NCBI GenBank assembly: GCA_964035545.1
Contig: OZ037766.1
Span: forward strand, 11,603,722 to 11,667,721
Direction: 5' to 3'
Length of the DNA: 64,000 nucleotides
DNA from: Bugula neritina
Lineage: Eukaryota; Bryozoa; Gymnolaemata; Cheilostomatida; Bugulidae
In this document: positions 48,814-58,030 of the stretch, piece after piece
Layout: the number at the start of each line of letters is the position of its first letter
Position numbering within the stretch: position 1 is the first letter of the stretch
The notes under the pieces: generated by a model
Seen by the model: the letters and a program-made list of their open reading frames with translations, nothing else
The model's database searches: none
What the model was told of the DNA's origin: nothing
Made by a program: the position numbers and the translations under genes

Positions 48814-50918
48814 AACCTCCAGGGAAGAAGAAACGCAGGTCACCCAGACGGGTACCGCGTACTGGCAACCAACAGTGGCAACAGCCACGACGGACCAGCA
48901 AGGGGCTTCGCCCCACAGCTGCCTTTTCTATGCCCCTTCACAACAGATTCACAGGGCTACAAGTCCAAGAATCTGGATGGGAGCCCACAAAGGTAGCTGA
49001 GAATCTAGCCTCGGCACCCCCGAGGCCTACCTATCACCGCCCCAAGAGACCTCCTTCGCGACCCAAAGCGAGGGAGGTACTCCCTGCGAGAGTAAGGCCT
49101 GAAGGGAGAGTTCAGGTGCAGCCCCATGGGAACAGCTATTTCTTGCCCGGTAAACTGGAAGGCAAAGCTGTTACTTTTCTCATTGATTCGGGCTGTACCA
49201 CAAACCTCTTAAGCCGCCAACTCTTCGACACCCTCAGTGCTAGGGTCAGGGGCGAGATGGAAGCATACGAAGGGGAATACGGCACCCTAGCTGACGGGTC
49301 GTGCCTTCCCTTCTATGGTATAATTGAGCTGACGGGACGAGTCCGCGATCAAACGATCCAAGAGACGTTCATCGTCAGTCAGCTCAAGGAGGATGCTATC
49401 CTCGGGATGCCGTTCCTTAAACGGCACGGATGTCACATAGATTTTAGCAGATCTGCAATGATGATGTCCGGGCGGGAACTCGCCTGCGTCGACAAGTTCG
49501 GCCGCCCTTTAGTGGGAGGTGTGCAAGTGGTACGCAACCGTACCATACCAGGCCGCTCCCGGGCTACCATTCACTGCAGGGTGAATAGTAGCCGGATCTC
49601 TGGACTCGGGGTGGTTGAAGGCGCGCACGAAAAGATCCAACTTGCCAGCAGTCTGAATCAGCTGACTGAGCAAGGGGAGATCTTAGTGCAGTGCATCAAC
49701 CCCTTCACCGAGCCTATCAAGCTCCCGGCTGGGTCGATGCTGGGCCGTTTTCACTCTGTTCAGGAGGGAGACGTAGGCCCGTCGCTGGATGATGCGACAG
49801 AGGCACCCCCTCAACACCCTATTCAGGGACGAGGGGCAGTCCCAACACATCTCCGAGAGTTATATGAAACAGCCAGTGGCGGCTGCGCGAGTAACAGGGA
49901 ACGCCAAGCTATGGCTAAGTTACTACGCGACTACGGTGATGTGTTCAGCAGCGGAGAGCATGACGTGGGACTGACTGGAATTGTCAGACACGAAATACCG
50001 CTGACTGCAGGGACAGTCCCTGTCCGGCAGCCCACGCGCAGGCTGGGGCCGGAGAAAGAGAAGGAGGTTAGCCGACAAGTACGGGATCTTCTGGACCGGG
50101 GACTGATAGAGCCCGCCCATAGTGCGTGGAGCTCGCCAGTCGTACTGGTCCGGAAGAAAGACGGCAGTTGGCGGTTCTGTGTGGACTACCGCAAACTCAA
50201 TAGCGTAACCATACAGGACGCCTACCCTCTACCTCGTATTGACGAGTCATTGGACGCCCTAGCCGGCAGCAAGTACTTCAGTACGTTAGACTTGCTAAGC
50301 GGCTATTGGCAAGTTCCTCTGAGTCCCGACGCCCAGGAGAAAGCGGCGTTTATCACACGGGACGGTTTGTGGAAGTGGAAGGTGCTGCCCTTCGGGTTAA
50401 CCTCCGCCCCAGCCACCTTCCAGAGGCTGATGGAACAAGTCCTTAGCGGACTCCATTGGAAGACACTGCTGGTCTACCTCGATGATGTCATCGTAATCTC
50501 TCCAGACTTCGAGACACATGTCAGTCGTCTGCAGGAGGTTTTCGAGAGACTCCGAGGTGCCGGTCTTAAGCTCAAACCTTCCAAGTGCGCTCTATTGCAG
50601 CCGGAGGTCAAGTACCTGGGGCACGTTGTCGGTCGAAACGGCGTGGCAACGGATCCCGAAAAGGTACGGGCAGTAGAAGACTGGGTCACCCCCCCAAGAC
50701 TTGACCGGACTCCGGGCTTTCTTGGGGCTGGTAGAGTATTACAGGCAATACATACCAGACTTTGCGGGCATAGCCCAGCCGTTAAACCGGCTCACCGCAA
50801 AGGGAGTGACGTGGCAGTGGACTCCAGTCGAACAAGAAGCGTTCGACCGCCTCAAGGGCTGCCTACTAACGGCGCCCATCTTGGCCTACCCAGACCCCAC
50901 TCTGGAGTACATCCTTGA
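48702..50918 (+). CDS. pol: gypsy Pol, part 1: protease and reverse transcriptase
   Basis: The frame is open from 48702 (start taken as the left end of the -1 overlap with gag; no ATG is needed for a frameshift product). After a basic, proline-rich linker comes the retropepsin active site DSG with Asp at about residue 162 (FLIDSGCTTNLLS) and the flap-side ILGMPFL. The reverse transcriptase runs from about 430, with the conserved FCVDYRKLN, FSTLDLLSGYWQV, LPFGLTSAPATFQ and the catalytic YLDD at 592-595. The true frame is left at about 50690, in a run of seven C (50689-50695); everything after that in this frame, to 50918, is read-through of the wrong frame. The rest of Pol continues in the +1 frame from about 50697. 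A one-base homopolymer change in this copy, or an assembly error, is the simplest reading. Confidence 0.93.
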   Translation: MLGVRKSRTFPPILSLPKSGVKLPRPADVPTFRGPTMKPPGKKKRRSPRRVPRTGNQQWQQPRRTSKGLRPTAAFSMPLHNRFTGLQVQESGWEPTKVAENLASAPPRPTYHRPKRPPSRPKAREVLPARVRPEGRVQVQPHGNSYFLPGKLEGKAVTFLIDSGCTTNLLSRQLFDTLSARVRGEMEAYEGEYGTLADGSCLPFYGIIELTGRVRDQTIQETFIVSQLKEDAILGMPFLKRHGCHIDFSRSAMMMSGRELACVDKFGRPLVGGVQVVRNRTIPGRSRATIHCRVNSSRISGLGVVEGAHEKIQLASSLNQLTEQGEILVQCINPFTEPIKLPAGSMLGRFHSVQEGDVGPSLDDATEAPPQHPIQGRGAVPTHLRELYETASGGCASNRERQAMAKLLRDYGDVFSSGEHDVGLTGIVRHEIPLTAGTVPVRQPTRRLGPEKEKEVSRQVRDLLDRGLIEPAHSAWSSPVVLVRKKDGSWRFCVDYRKLNSVTIQDAYPLPRIDESLDALAGSKYFSTLDLLSGYWQVPLSPDAQEKAAFITRDGLWKWKVLPFGLTSAPATFQRLMEQVLSGLHWKTLLVYLDDVIVISPDFETHVSRLQEVFERLRGAGLKLKPSKCALLQPEVKYLGHVVGRNGVATDPEKVRAVEDWVTPPRLDRTPGFLGAGRVLQAIHTRLCGHSPAVKPAHRKGSDVAVDSSRTRSVRPPQGLPTNGAHLGLPRPHSGVHP

Positions 50919-53334
50919 CACGGACGCCAGTGACCAGAATGTTGGCGCTGTGCTGTCACAAGTGCAGGAAGGCCGAGAGGTAGTAGTAGCCTACTACAGC
51001 AAGTCTCTCTCACCCGCTGAACGAAATTACTGCACTACCCGCAAGGAGCTGCTGGCAGTAATCAAGTCAGTGAAGCACTTCAGACCATACCTATATGGCA
51101 GGAAGTTCCGGCTGCGTACGGATCATGCCTCGCTGATCTGGTTGTGCAGGAGAGCAGAGCCCTCTAGTCAGGTCGCCCGGTGGCTCGAAATCCTAGCTGA
51201 ATTCTCATACCGGATCGAACATCGACCGGGCAAGAGACACAGCAATGCGGATGGGTTGAGTCGCCGACCTGACGGAGGTTGCAAACAGTGTCTCAACATC
51301 GAGAGGAGGGATGGAGGTCCCCCACGATGCGAGTTGGAGACGCTGGCTCATCACGGAGCATCATTTGACTGGGATCAAGGTCAACTCAGGCAGAGAGTTG
51401 ATGAGTCCCCGGAGGATGTACAAAACCTCCGCGCCAACCCTGTACTGGCCGGTAATGTTCGAGAGCTGAAGAAGCTCCAAGAAGAGCTGCCTGGAGTCGT
51501 GGCAGACATATACCGGGCCAAAAAGCAAGGGCGACGACCCAGCGAGGAACGCATACGACAGGGATGCGCCGAGTTCCGGCTATACTGTCAGCGTTGGGAC
51601 TCGCTGCGGATCGGGCAGGATGGGTTGCTAACCATCTCTCTAGCTGCCAGCGGCAGACACCCGGAAAGGAAGAGGGTAGTCTGCCCCACAGCCATCCGCC
51701 GTGAGTTGATTTGGGATACTCACAAGCAGGCCCACGCAGGGGTCAAGCGAGTGATATCCAAATTACGACTCCGGTGGTATTGGCCGCAGATGGAGCGTGA
51801 CGTCCGGCTCAGAGTCAAACAGTGTGAGATCTGCCAGGCCAGTAAGCATAGCCGCCCCCCTGGTGAAGCAGGACGGCGGAGGCTATATGCTGGTAGGCCC
51901 TGGCAAGTAGTCGCTGTAGACCTGGTCGGACCCATGCCCATGACCCCCAGAGGCAATAATTGGATCCTAGTACTAACCGACCACTTTACTAGGTGGGCGG
52001 ATGCTCTGGCGATCCCAGATGCATCAGCCCCAACAGTGGCCAGGGCACTAGACCAACATGTATTCTGTTATTTTGGGCTTCCCAAACAGATACACTCTGA
52101 TCAAGGCGCTCAATTCCAGTCCCAACTGATGAGCGACCTTTGCCACCTCTGGGGAGTAAATCAGAGCAGGACCACCCCCTACCACCCTCAAGGTAACGGG
52201 GTGGTGGAGCGCAACAACCGGATGCTAGGTGATGCACTCCGGAGTCTCCTCCTTGGACGAGGTCAAGAGGAATGGGATACGGTGTTGCCGCAAGTCATGC
52301 GTGCATACCGTAGCACCCCACACACCAGTACTGGTGAGACCCCAAACCTCTTGATGCTCGGGAGGGAGACTCGTGTCCCTGACCATCTCACCTATCACGT
52401 TCCAGAGCAGGATAACTCAGTCCATGAGTATGCCAGTGAACTAGTGGAACGGATGAAGGCCGCACACGAGATACTGCGTCAACAGCAGTGGAAGGTGCGG
52501 CACGAGGATTCCGATGAACCCCCTCTCTACCAAAGGGGAGATAAGGTGTGGATGGTCAATTACCGTAGGCGCCGCGGACAGGCTGATAAGCTGAAGCCTA
52601 AGTTCGTAGGCCCCTACGTGGTCGTCGAGGCTATGCCCAATCATACGTACAAGATCGAGCGCTCAGGACAGGTATCTATCCAGAATGAGTCTCGCTTGAA
52701 ACCGTATTGGGCTAGCCCCGGCGGAGTGGGAGAAGCCCCCCCGTTGTTAGAGCCCAGAAGGCAGACAACAACGCGCGGGCGACGGCGGCATGGACCTGAA
52801 TACGAAGTGGTCATACCGCGGGAAGAAAACTTGGTGAGAGAGGAGCGGCAGCTTCTACCAACAGAAGCGTATCCGCCACCGCCAAGTCTAATTCCATCAC
52901 TTCCAGAAACCGAGCCGGTTCCGGAAGTGCAAACCCCCACGGAGGGAGGGGCTCCATCCGGAGAACAAGAAAAGGTGACTGCTGACGGTGAAGTAGAGAC
53001 GCCATTAGAGGCCCCTACTAACGAACCGGCAAGCGTGTCACCCCCCCTAGAAAGGGGACAGCGTACGAGGCAACCCCCCGCATACTTAAAGGACTTCGTA
53101 TGTGACTGCGTTAAAAGCAGCACACATGAAAGTCTAGGGGAAAACCGTACGAGAAAAGAATCGAGCAAATGTGGGAGTTGTCAACACTACGGAAATATCA
53201 ACTTTTGTATCGGCGGAAATAGAAACAAAATTCATCCGCCGGGTGCACAAAGTCTTAATCACGCACCCCAACCACGTTGCTCGATCTTTTCATACGCTGA
53301 TGCAGTCAAGAGTAGACGTGTTTCTAAGCAGTAG
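50701..53334 (+). CDS. pol: gypsy Pol, part 2: RNase H and integrase
   Basis: Continues Pol after the frame break; the first codon here is TTG, so this is not an independent start. It begins with the RT connection (LRAFLGLVEYYRQYI). The RNase H domain follows with DTDAS, the ELLAV motif and RTDH. The integrase zinc domain has HKQAHAG...CEIC (HHCC). The core has the DDE residues in VDLVGPMP, HSDQGAQF and VVERNNR. A GPY/F-type C-terminal segment (KFVGPYVVVEA) comes next, then a long acidic/proline-rich tail and a Cys-containing end. The frame is otherwise uninterrupted. No chromodomain was recognised. The stop at 53332-53334 lies 24 bp before a possible ORF3 first exon. Confidence 0.93.
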   Translation: MTGLRAFLGLVEYYRQYIPDFAGIAQPLNRLTAKGVTWQWTPVEQEAFDRLKGCLLTAPILAYPDPTLEYILDTDASDQNVGAVLSQVQEGREVVVAYYSKSLSPAERNYCTTRKELLAVIKSVKHFRPYLYGRKFRLRTDHASLIWLCRRAEPSSQVARWLEILAEFSYRIEHRPGKRHSNADGLSRRPDGGCKQCLNIERRDGGPPRCELETLAHHGASFDWDQGQLRQRVDESPEDVQNLRANPVLAGNVRELKKLQEELPGVVADIYRAKKQGRRPSEERIRQGCAEFRLYCQRWDSLRIGQDGLLTISLAASGRHPERKRVVCPTAIRRELIWDTHKQAHAGVKRVISKLRLRWYWPQMERDVRLRVKQCEICQASKHSRPPGEAGRRRLYAGRPWQVVAVDLVGPMPMTPRGNNWILVLTDHFTRWADALAIPDASAPTVARALDQHVFCYFGLPKQIHSDQGAQFQSQLMSDLCHLWGVNQSRTTPYHPQGNGVVERNNRMLGDALRSLLLGRGQEEWDTVLPQVMRAYRSTPHTSTGETPNLLMLGRETRVPDHLTYHVPEQDNSVHEYASELVERMKAAHEILRQQQWKVRHEDSDEPPLYQRGDKVWMVNYRRRRGQADKLKPKFVGPYVVVEAMPNHTYKIERSGQVSIQNESRLKPYWASPGGVGEAPPLLEPRRQTTTRGRRRHGPEYEVVIPREENLVREERQLLPTEAYPPPPSLIPSLPETEPVPEVQTPTEGGAPSGEQEKVTADGEVETPLEAPTNEPASVSPPLERGQRTRQPPAYLKDFVCDCVKSSTHESLGENRTRKESSKCGSCQHYGNINFCIGGNRNKIHPPGAQSLNHAPQPRCSIFSYADAVKSRRVSKQ

Positions 53335-53358
53335 TTCAAACCATTTCACATATTCAGT

Positions 53359-54435
53359 ATGTCTTACGACAACAGATCGTGGGGTGAGTTAACTATATCT
53401 TAATACGAAACTAGATTGCATCGTTCAGCTCTGACTCACTGAGTCAATCGAGCTGGAGATAGGTTAGTGAAATACCGTAGTAAGAACTCAGTTTGACTTA
53501 GAGATTTTTATAATCTCATTGCAATACGGTTCTATCTGACTATTCACTATCGTTAATCTCTACGAGGTAACTGAATTGGGAGTTGCCAAGCTGTCTAAGC
53601 TGACAACACAGCAGTGTACTGTACTAACACTGTTGAAACTTTTTCAGATTACACTCGACCCACTACAACCAGGGTACGGGATAGAACACTTCCCGCTCCG
53701 TATCCGGAAGACTATGCTAGTGGTGACCGGCCTGAGCCACTACGCCGCCGTTGGCGGTGGGTGTCTCCACAAACCGAGGAAGAAATAGAAACAGCCTGGG
53801 GGTCCAGAGGACGGACGAGATGCCAGATATGTGGTGAAGATTGCGCCTCTCACCGCTCCCTTAAACTACACGTCAATGCTCATCTCCTACTGACCTTCTG
53901 CCCCTGCGGGTACAATGATGTGTATCCCTACCCCGTCACCAGACACAGAGCGGCGGGCTGTTTCCCTGGAGAAAACTATGTGGTCGACGCTAAGCTGTAC
54001 CCGGAGTTCCTCACACATATACGACCTCTGGTAAAGAAGGCCATGCTATTAGCCGTTCTATCCTCGGGGTTCCAACGTGTGTTAGACAACGCCCGCCAAC
54101 AATCCCCGTTGGTGTCTGACCGCCCTCAGATTACATACACCCCCGAGGAAACTACATATCCAGAAGAAGGAGAGATCTCCCCTACCCCGGCGAAGAGACG
54201 GACCAGGTCCCCCAGTCCACCCTTACGCCGCAGACGGACACCGTCCCCCGACCCGGTACGACTAGCCACAGTAGAAGAACGCCTCCTACGATTACAAGAA
54301 GAGTTCACCCAGCCGGCACCAGACCTACTTAACACTACAACAGGACTCTTCCAGCTCAAGGGATCCGTATGCCGTATGAAACGGAAACTGCGTACATGCC
54401 AAGCCAAGCACCGGCGTGCCCAACAAGGACTCTAG
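53359..54435 (+). CDS. gypsy ORF3: zinc-finger accessory protein, probably spliced
   Basis: A long open frame (53614-54435, 273 codons from its own ATG) lies after pol, where env-like genes sit in some elements. It contains CX2CX12HX3H (CQIC...HVNAH), a classical C2H2 finger, followed at once by a CX1CX12HX4C variant (CPC...HRAAGC). An arginine/serine-proline stretch (KRRTRSPSPP, RRRRTPSPDP) and a short heptad segment (VEERLLRLQEEF) complete it. No signal peptide or membrane segment is present, so it is not an envelope protein; nucleic-acid or chromatin binding is inferred. An upstream ATG at 53359 with donor GTGAGT (53384) and an acceptor TTTTTCAG (ending 53647) join in the same frame, suggesting exons 53359-53383 and 53648-54435. 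Function unknown. Confidence 0.7.
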
Positions 54436-54722
54436 TTAGACTACTCGGAGTACTCCAACTCTGCCTCTCGGGAGAAGCCCAGATGTCGTGTAAATGTTTG
54501 ACTGCTTAACAGGTTATCCCCTGTCTAACACCACAGCTAGCTAGTATTCCTCGTCTATCTACAGCTGGCCAATTGTATGCAACGGATCGTTATAATGACT
54601 CTGTCTATTATTATGTCTCTTCCTGTATATCATGTATTATTTTGTCCACTGATGTATGCAAGTACTATTGAATGTTTTTTTATATATATATCAGAAAGAT
54701 GGCTTTCTGCTGGTGGGGGCGG
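54436..54722 (+). promoter_or_regulatory. gypsy 3' untranslated region and polypurine tract
   Basis: Non-coding stretch between ORF3 and the 3' LTR. It ends in the purine-rich GGTGGGGGCGG (54712-54722) abutting the LTR, the expected primer for plus-strand DNA synthesis; one T and one C interrupt it. Confidence 0.7.
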
Positions 54723-55028
54723 TGTGGTGGTTCGTGGAACTACCAGCAGCACAACATGTAGGGTCGCGTAATTGACCCGGAACAATGGATAGCCAATTAG
54801 CGTAGTTGATAGTTAGCAGCGATTGTAGTTTCCCGCTGCTAACTCAGTCGAAGCTAGAGTGTGAAATAGATTAGATGTGTAACTTGTTAGAAATAATGTA
54901 TCGTGTTTTTATAATGTATAGTTGTGTATAAAATATACTCGTTCACTCGACTTAGCCTGGTGCAGTTCTATACTAGATAAATAGACTCTCTGGATAGCAT
55001 ATCAACCCTAAATCTGAAAATCTTAACA
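54723..55028 (+). repeat. gypsy 3' LTR
   Basis: Second copy of the 306-bp LTR, exactly 7,200 bp after the first, identical except at position 54821 (G). Followed by ATAA, matching the four bases before the 5' LTR. Confidence 0.97.
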
Positions 55029-55458
55029 ATAAAAAGAAATGTGGATTGTGCAAAATAGTATCCAATTTTATCAAGCTATCTTGAAGAAAAAATATTTGCT
55101 GAAATACCAAAAATAATTGCCTCTTACTTAGAATTCTATGCTGATACAGAATTTAAAGACTGCAAGACGGTATTTCAAATTAAAACCAAGTTGTTTATAT
55201 AAACATATATGTTTGTTATGAATCGACATATTGCATGCAGCATAAGCATGCAGAATAATTGTATGACCAAGCTATTTATACAAAAATAAAAACAAAGTCA
55301 TGCTGATGTGCGAAAAAACTATATTTATAAAATCATAGCACAAAATAAATGTTAAAATGAATAAATATTGAAATCTTTTGAGCACAGTCCAAGTGAATCA
55401 TTTGCTAGTCTGTCAGTAGCCAGTAAACATCTGCAAAAATCAACAAGATTCTGTAAAA

Positions 55459-57107
55459 TTATTTAGAGAAACAGAAGCATAAGAGATGATCAAAATCAAA
55501 TTGGTTGCAGCAAAATATATAGCAAATGTCTAAAAATAGTGCTTTATTATGAAAAAGTATTCTCGTCACCATTGTCACTGCCATCAGTCTCATCAGCTTC
55601 TTCCCCAATGTAGAGCTTCTTCTCAGACAATCCTTACATTGACAAACATCAGTGTATGCACTGCATTTGAGACTTCTGACATCCACATCTTGATATGTTG
55701 CAGCTGGTCTTACAGAAGCAGTTTAAACTTTGCAATATACATGTTCAGGTTCGAAAGCTTGAATCATCCACTTTACATTTATGCTACCATGATTCTCAAC
55801 AATCTTTTCATGGTGTTATGGAGATGGTGCATCAATATAGGCTGTTGTCACCCTTCTCCAATAGGCTGCCTGATTATTTGCTCTTTTTACGTGCAAATTT
55901 AATTCATTTTTTGTTGGAGGCAAACTGTATTAAGTTATTTTAGACGGTGAACAAAATACAGTGTATCGGACATCATCTATATTTGAATTTCCTGCTCTAT
56001 AAAGTTTATAGACAAATTGTTCTACTTCAGTCGCTGTAATGGCTTACAGCTTGAAATACTTCCCAAGGTGTTCAAAGCTTCTCATACATTATGGATATTT
56101 TCTCAAAAGAGAGTAGGCTGTGCGCTATCCTTTTCCATAAAAATCACTATAGTCGAATCACAACCTATTAAAACATGAAATCTAGTAAGTGCTGCACACA
56201 ACTTCGGTCTGGATTTATTTGCTGCAATGTTGACATCCAAACACCTAATATGATTATGGTTTCCTCCCAGATAGACGCTATTTTCATTTTGTTACCATAT
56301 ATATTAATATTACCTATATAACTGTTGTATTGATTGCTAAACAGCTAATATGCTAATAGCTATAGTAGCTAACATGAATTATCTAGAATAATATTTTCTT
56401 ATTTTTACGAATTTTTGTGGGACAAAAAGTAGTAATACATTAATAATAGACACTATCTTTGAATGATACTTATTAACAATATAATATTTTTCCAAACAAC
56501 AGGCAAGAGGTATGAAATATACAAAATTAAAAAGTTAATGCAGATCAAAGGAATTTATTTATGTGCTAAATAACAAGCAATTGATCCAAGTTTATTTAAA
56601 TATACATATATTTCAATAATATTAAAATAAGTTGCACATTGAAATACATTTTACCAAAATAAATCACTATAATAGCGGCTAAGTAGGAAATTTAATCTAG
56701 CTTCTATCTGGCATGACACCATGATTACCACACCCGTGAAAAAATATAATTGGTAAGAAGGTAATGTTGTGCAAATAGCGAGACTTAAGATGAAAACATC
56801 AGTGTCTTGAAATTTGATTATTACACGTGGGCTTATGATGTTCATAAGATATTTTGCATGTAACAAAGTTTGTGTATCTGCTTCCTCGTGATCTAATTGT
56901 AAACATTTGAGTTTTGCTTTCTTAGGAATTCCACCATGTTTGAAAAATTCTAGCTGAATGCAATTTTTTTTGGTATGCAACAACAATAATAACAATATCG
57001 TTCTCTAAAATATTTTTACTCCATGTTTCACACAAAAATGCATCAGTCTCAAACTCAGCTTGTTTTATTTGCTGATAAGAAATTATTATTTTTGTGACAA
57101 ATGGCAC
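55459..57107 (-). pseudogene. decayed transposon-derived gene (HEEADT...DTDV family)
   Basis: Minus-strand fragments in collinear order resemble a protein family that is common, and mostly unnamed, in invertebrate and fish genomes. At 56651-56995 are LDHEEADTQTLLHA, VIIKFQDTDVFIL and LYFFTG. At about 55740-55890 is NQAAYWRRVTTAYIDAPSP, broken by an in-frame TAA, then KWMIQAFEP. At 55640-55686 is a Cys-rich end, LKCSAYTDVCQCKDC. A further N-terminal piece overlaps at 56922-57107 in another frame. The pieces are separated by a stop, a frame change and a 400-bp stretch (56262-56650) shared with 35130-35560. It is therefore a dead copy, probably of a DNA transposon or domesticated relative. Function not known to me. 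Confidence 0.6.
56262..56690. repeat. 400-bp dispersed repeat, copy 2
   Basis: Matches 35130-35560 in order and orientation, with the best conserved part at 56575-56635. It lies inside the decayed transposon-derived gene, between its HEEADT part and its C-terminal part, so it may be an intron or inserted portion of that element. Confidence 0.8.
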
Positions 57108-57648
57108 ACATGAAAAAAGTACATGTCGATGATCTTTGAATAAGGCATTCAGCCCAAGATCATTTTTCTAATGGGTGGCTTAGATATAACCATATATATT
57201 TTAAATTATAGGGAAGCTTTAGGGTATTTCTTTGTAACTATAACTGAGCTAAATTGACTCTAGAGTCATTATATTAAGATAGTATATAAATATGCATTTT
57301 AACCAGGGCATTGTTCTAGAAAACAAATTGCTTATTTATATATAGTTCAGCCTAAATTTATTGGCAAAGCTCAATTGTACACATTTTAAATATTATCTTC
57401 CGGAGTCCAGATCAACCTGCTCATGCTTCTCATTACCTTTTTGTAAAAGCAGTTATTATAATAAAAATCATGAAGAAAATCATTATCAGACACAGATTTA
57501 CTTATAATTTGGCTTTTTTATAGCTGATCAATAATAATGTTTGCCTTATAACTAAACAATCCATTCCTTTGCTTGTTTTCATCTATATAGTCTACTTTTT
57601 TTCAGATGTTTTCACAAGAAAATCACTAGAGTTAAACTCAGAGAAGTG

Positions 57649-58030
57649 AAAAACACATCTATGATTATCTGCAAAAGCTTTTGCTTGTATATATAATAAA
57701 CTAGCTTCAATAATTTCAAGATCATATTTGATAGATTTGGACAAAGTTGTGGGGAAACAACTCCTGTAAAATTTTAAAGAGCTTTTGTGACTAACTGGGT
57801 GGACAGAAAAACTTAGAGTCTTTATAACAGAAAATTGGGAAAAATATCTATAATTATCAGCAAAATTATTTTGCTTATATAAAATAAATTAGCTTTAATA
57901 ATTCCAAGATATTTAGCCGAGTTACAAAAACGTTAAGAAAAGACAACTCCTGATTAATTTTAAAAGTTTGAAGCGCTTTTGTGGCTAACTGGGTGCACAG
58001 AACAGTCTAGAGTTGTCAGATCAGAAAATG
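57649..58030 (+). repeat. 190-bp tandem duplication
   Basis: Copy 1 (57649-57837) and copy 2 (57838-58030) share ATCT.T.ATTATC.GCAAAA, AATAAA.TAGCTT.AATAATT.CAAGAT, ACAACTCCTG.A.AATTTTAAA and GCTTTTGTG.CTAACTGGGTG. A weaker partial unit may precede them from about 57600. Nothing else is recognised in 57108-59095. Confidence 0.8.

Larger units (their letters stand above)
47523..55028 (+). mobile_element. Ty3/gypsy LTR retrotransposon, nearly intact and young
   Basis: A 7,506-bp element with two 306-bp LTRs (TG...CA ends) that differ at one position by eye. It is flanked by a 4-bp ATAA duplication (47519-47522 and 55029-55032). The order is LTR, tRNA-Leu primer site, gag, protease, reverse transcriptase, RNase H, integrase, ORF3, purine tract, LTR; RT before integrase defines Ty3/gypsy. 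Internal DNA is much richer in G+C than the host DNA around it. One break is visible: a frame change in a run of seven C at 50689-50695. ORF3 is an addition not found in a minimal gypsy element. Confidence 0.95.

Noticed and set aside
52641-53168. 175-codon open frame on the minus strand
   Set aside because: It lies entirely opposite the integrase C-terminus of the gypsy pol, whose GC-rich codon use leaves the antisense open. No similarity to a known protein.
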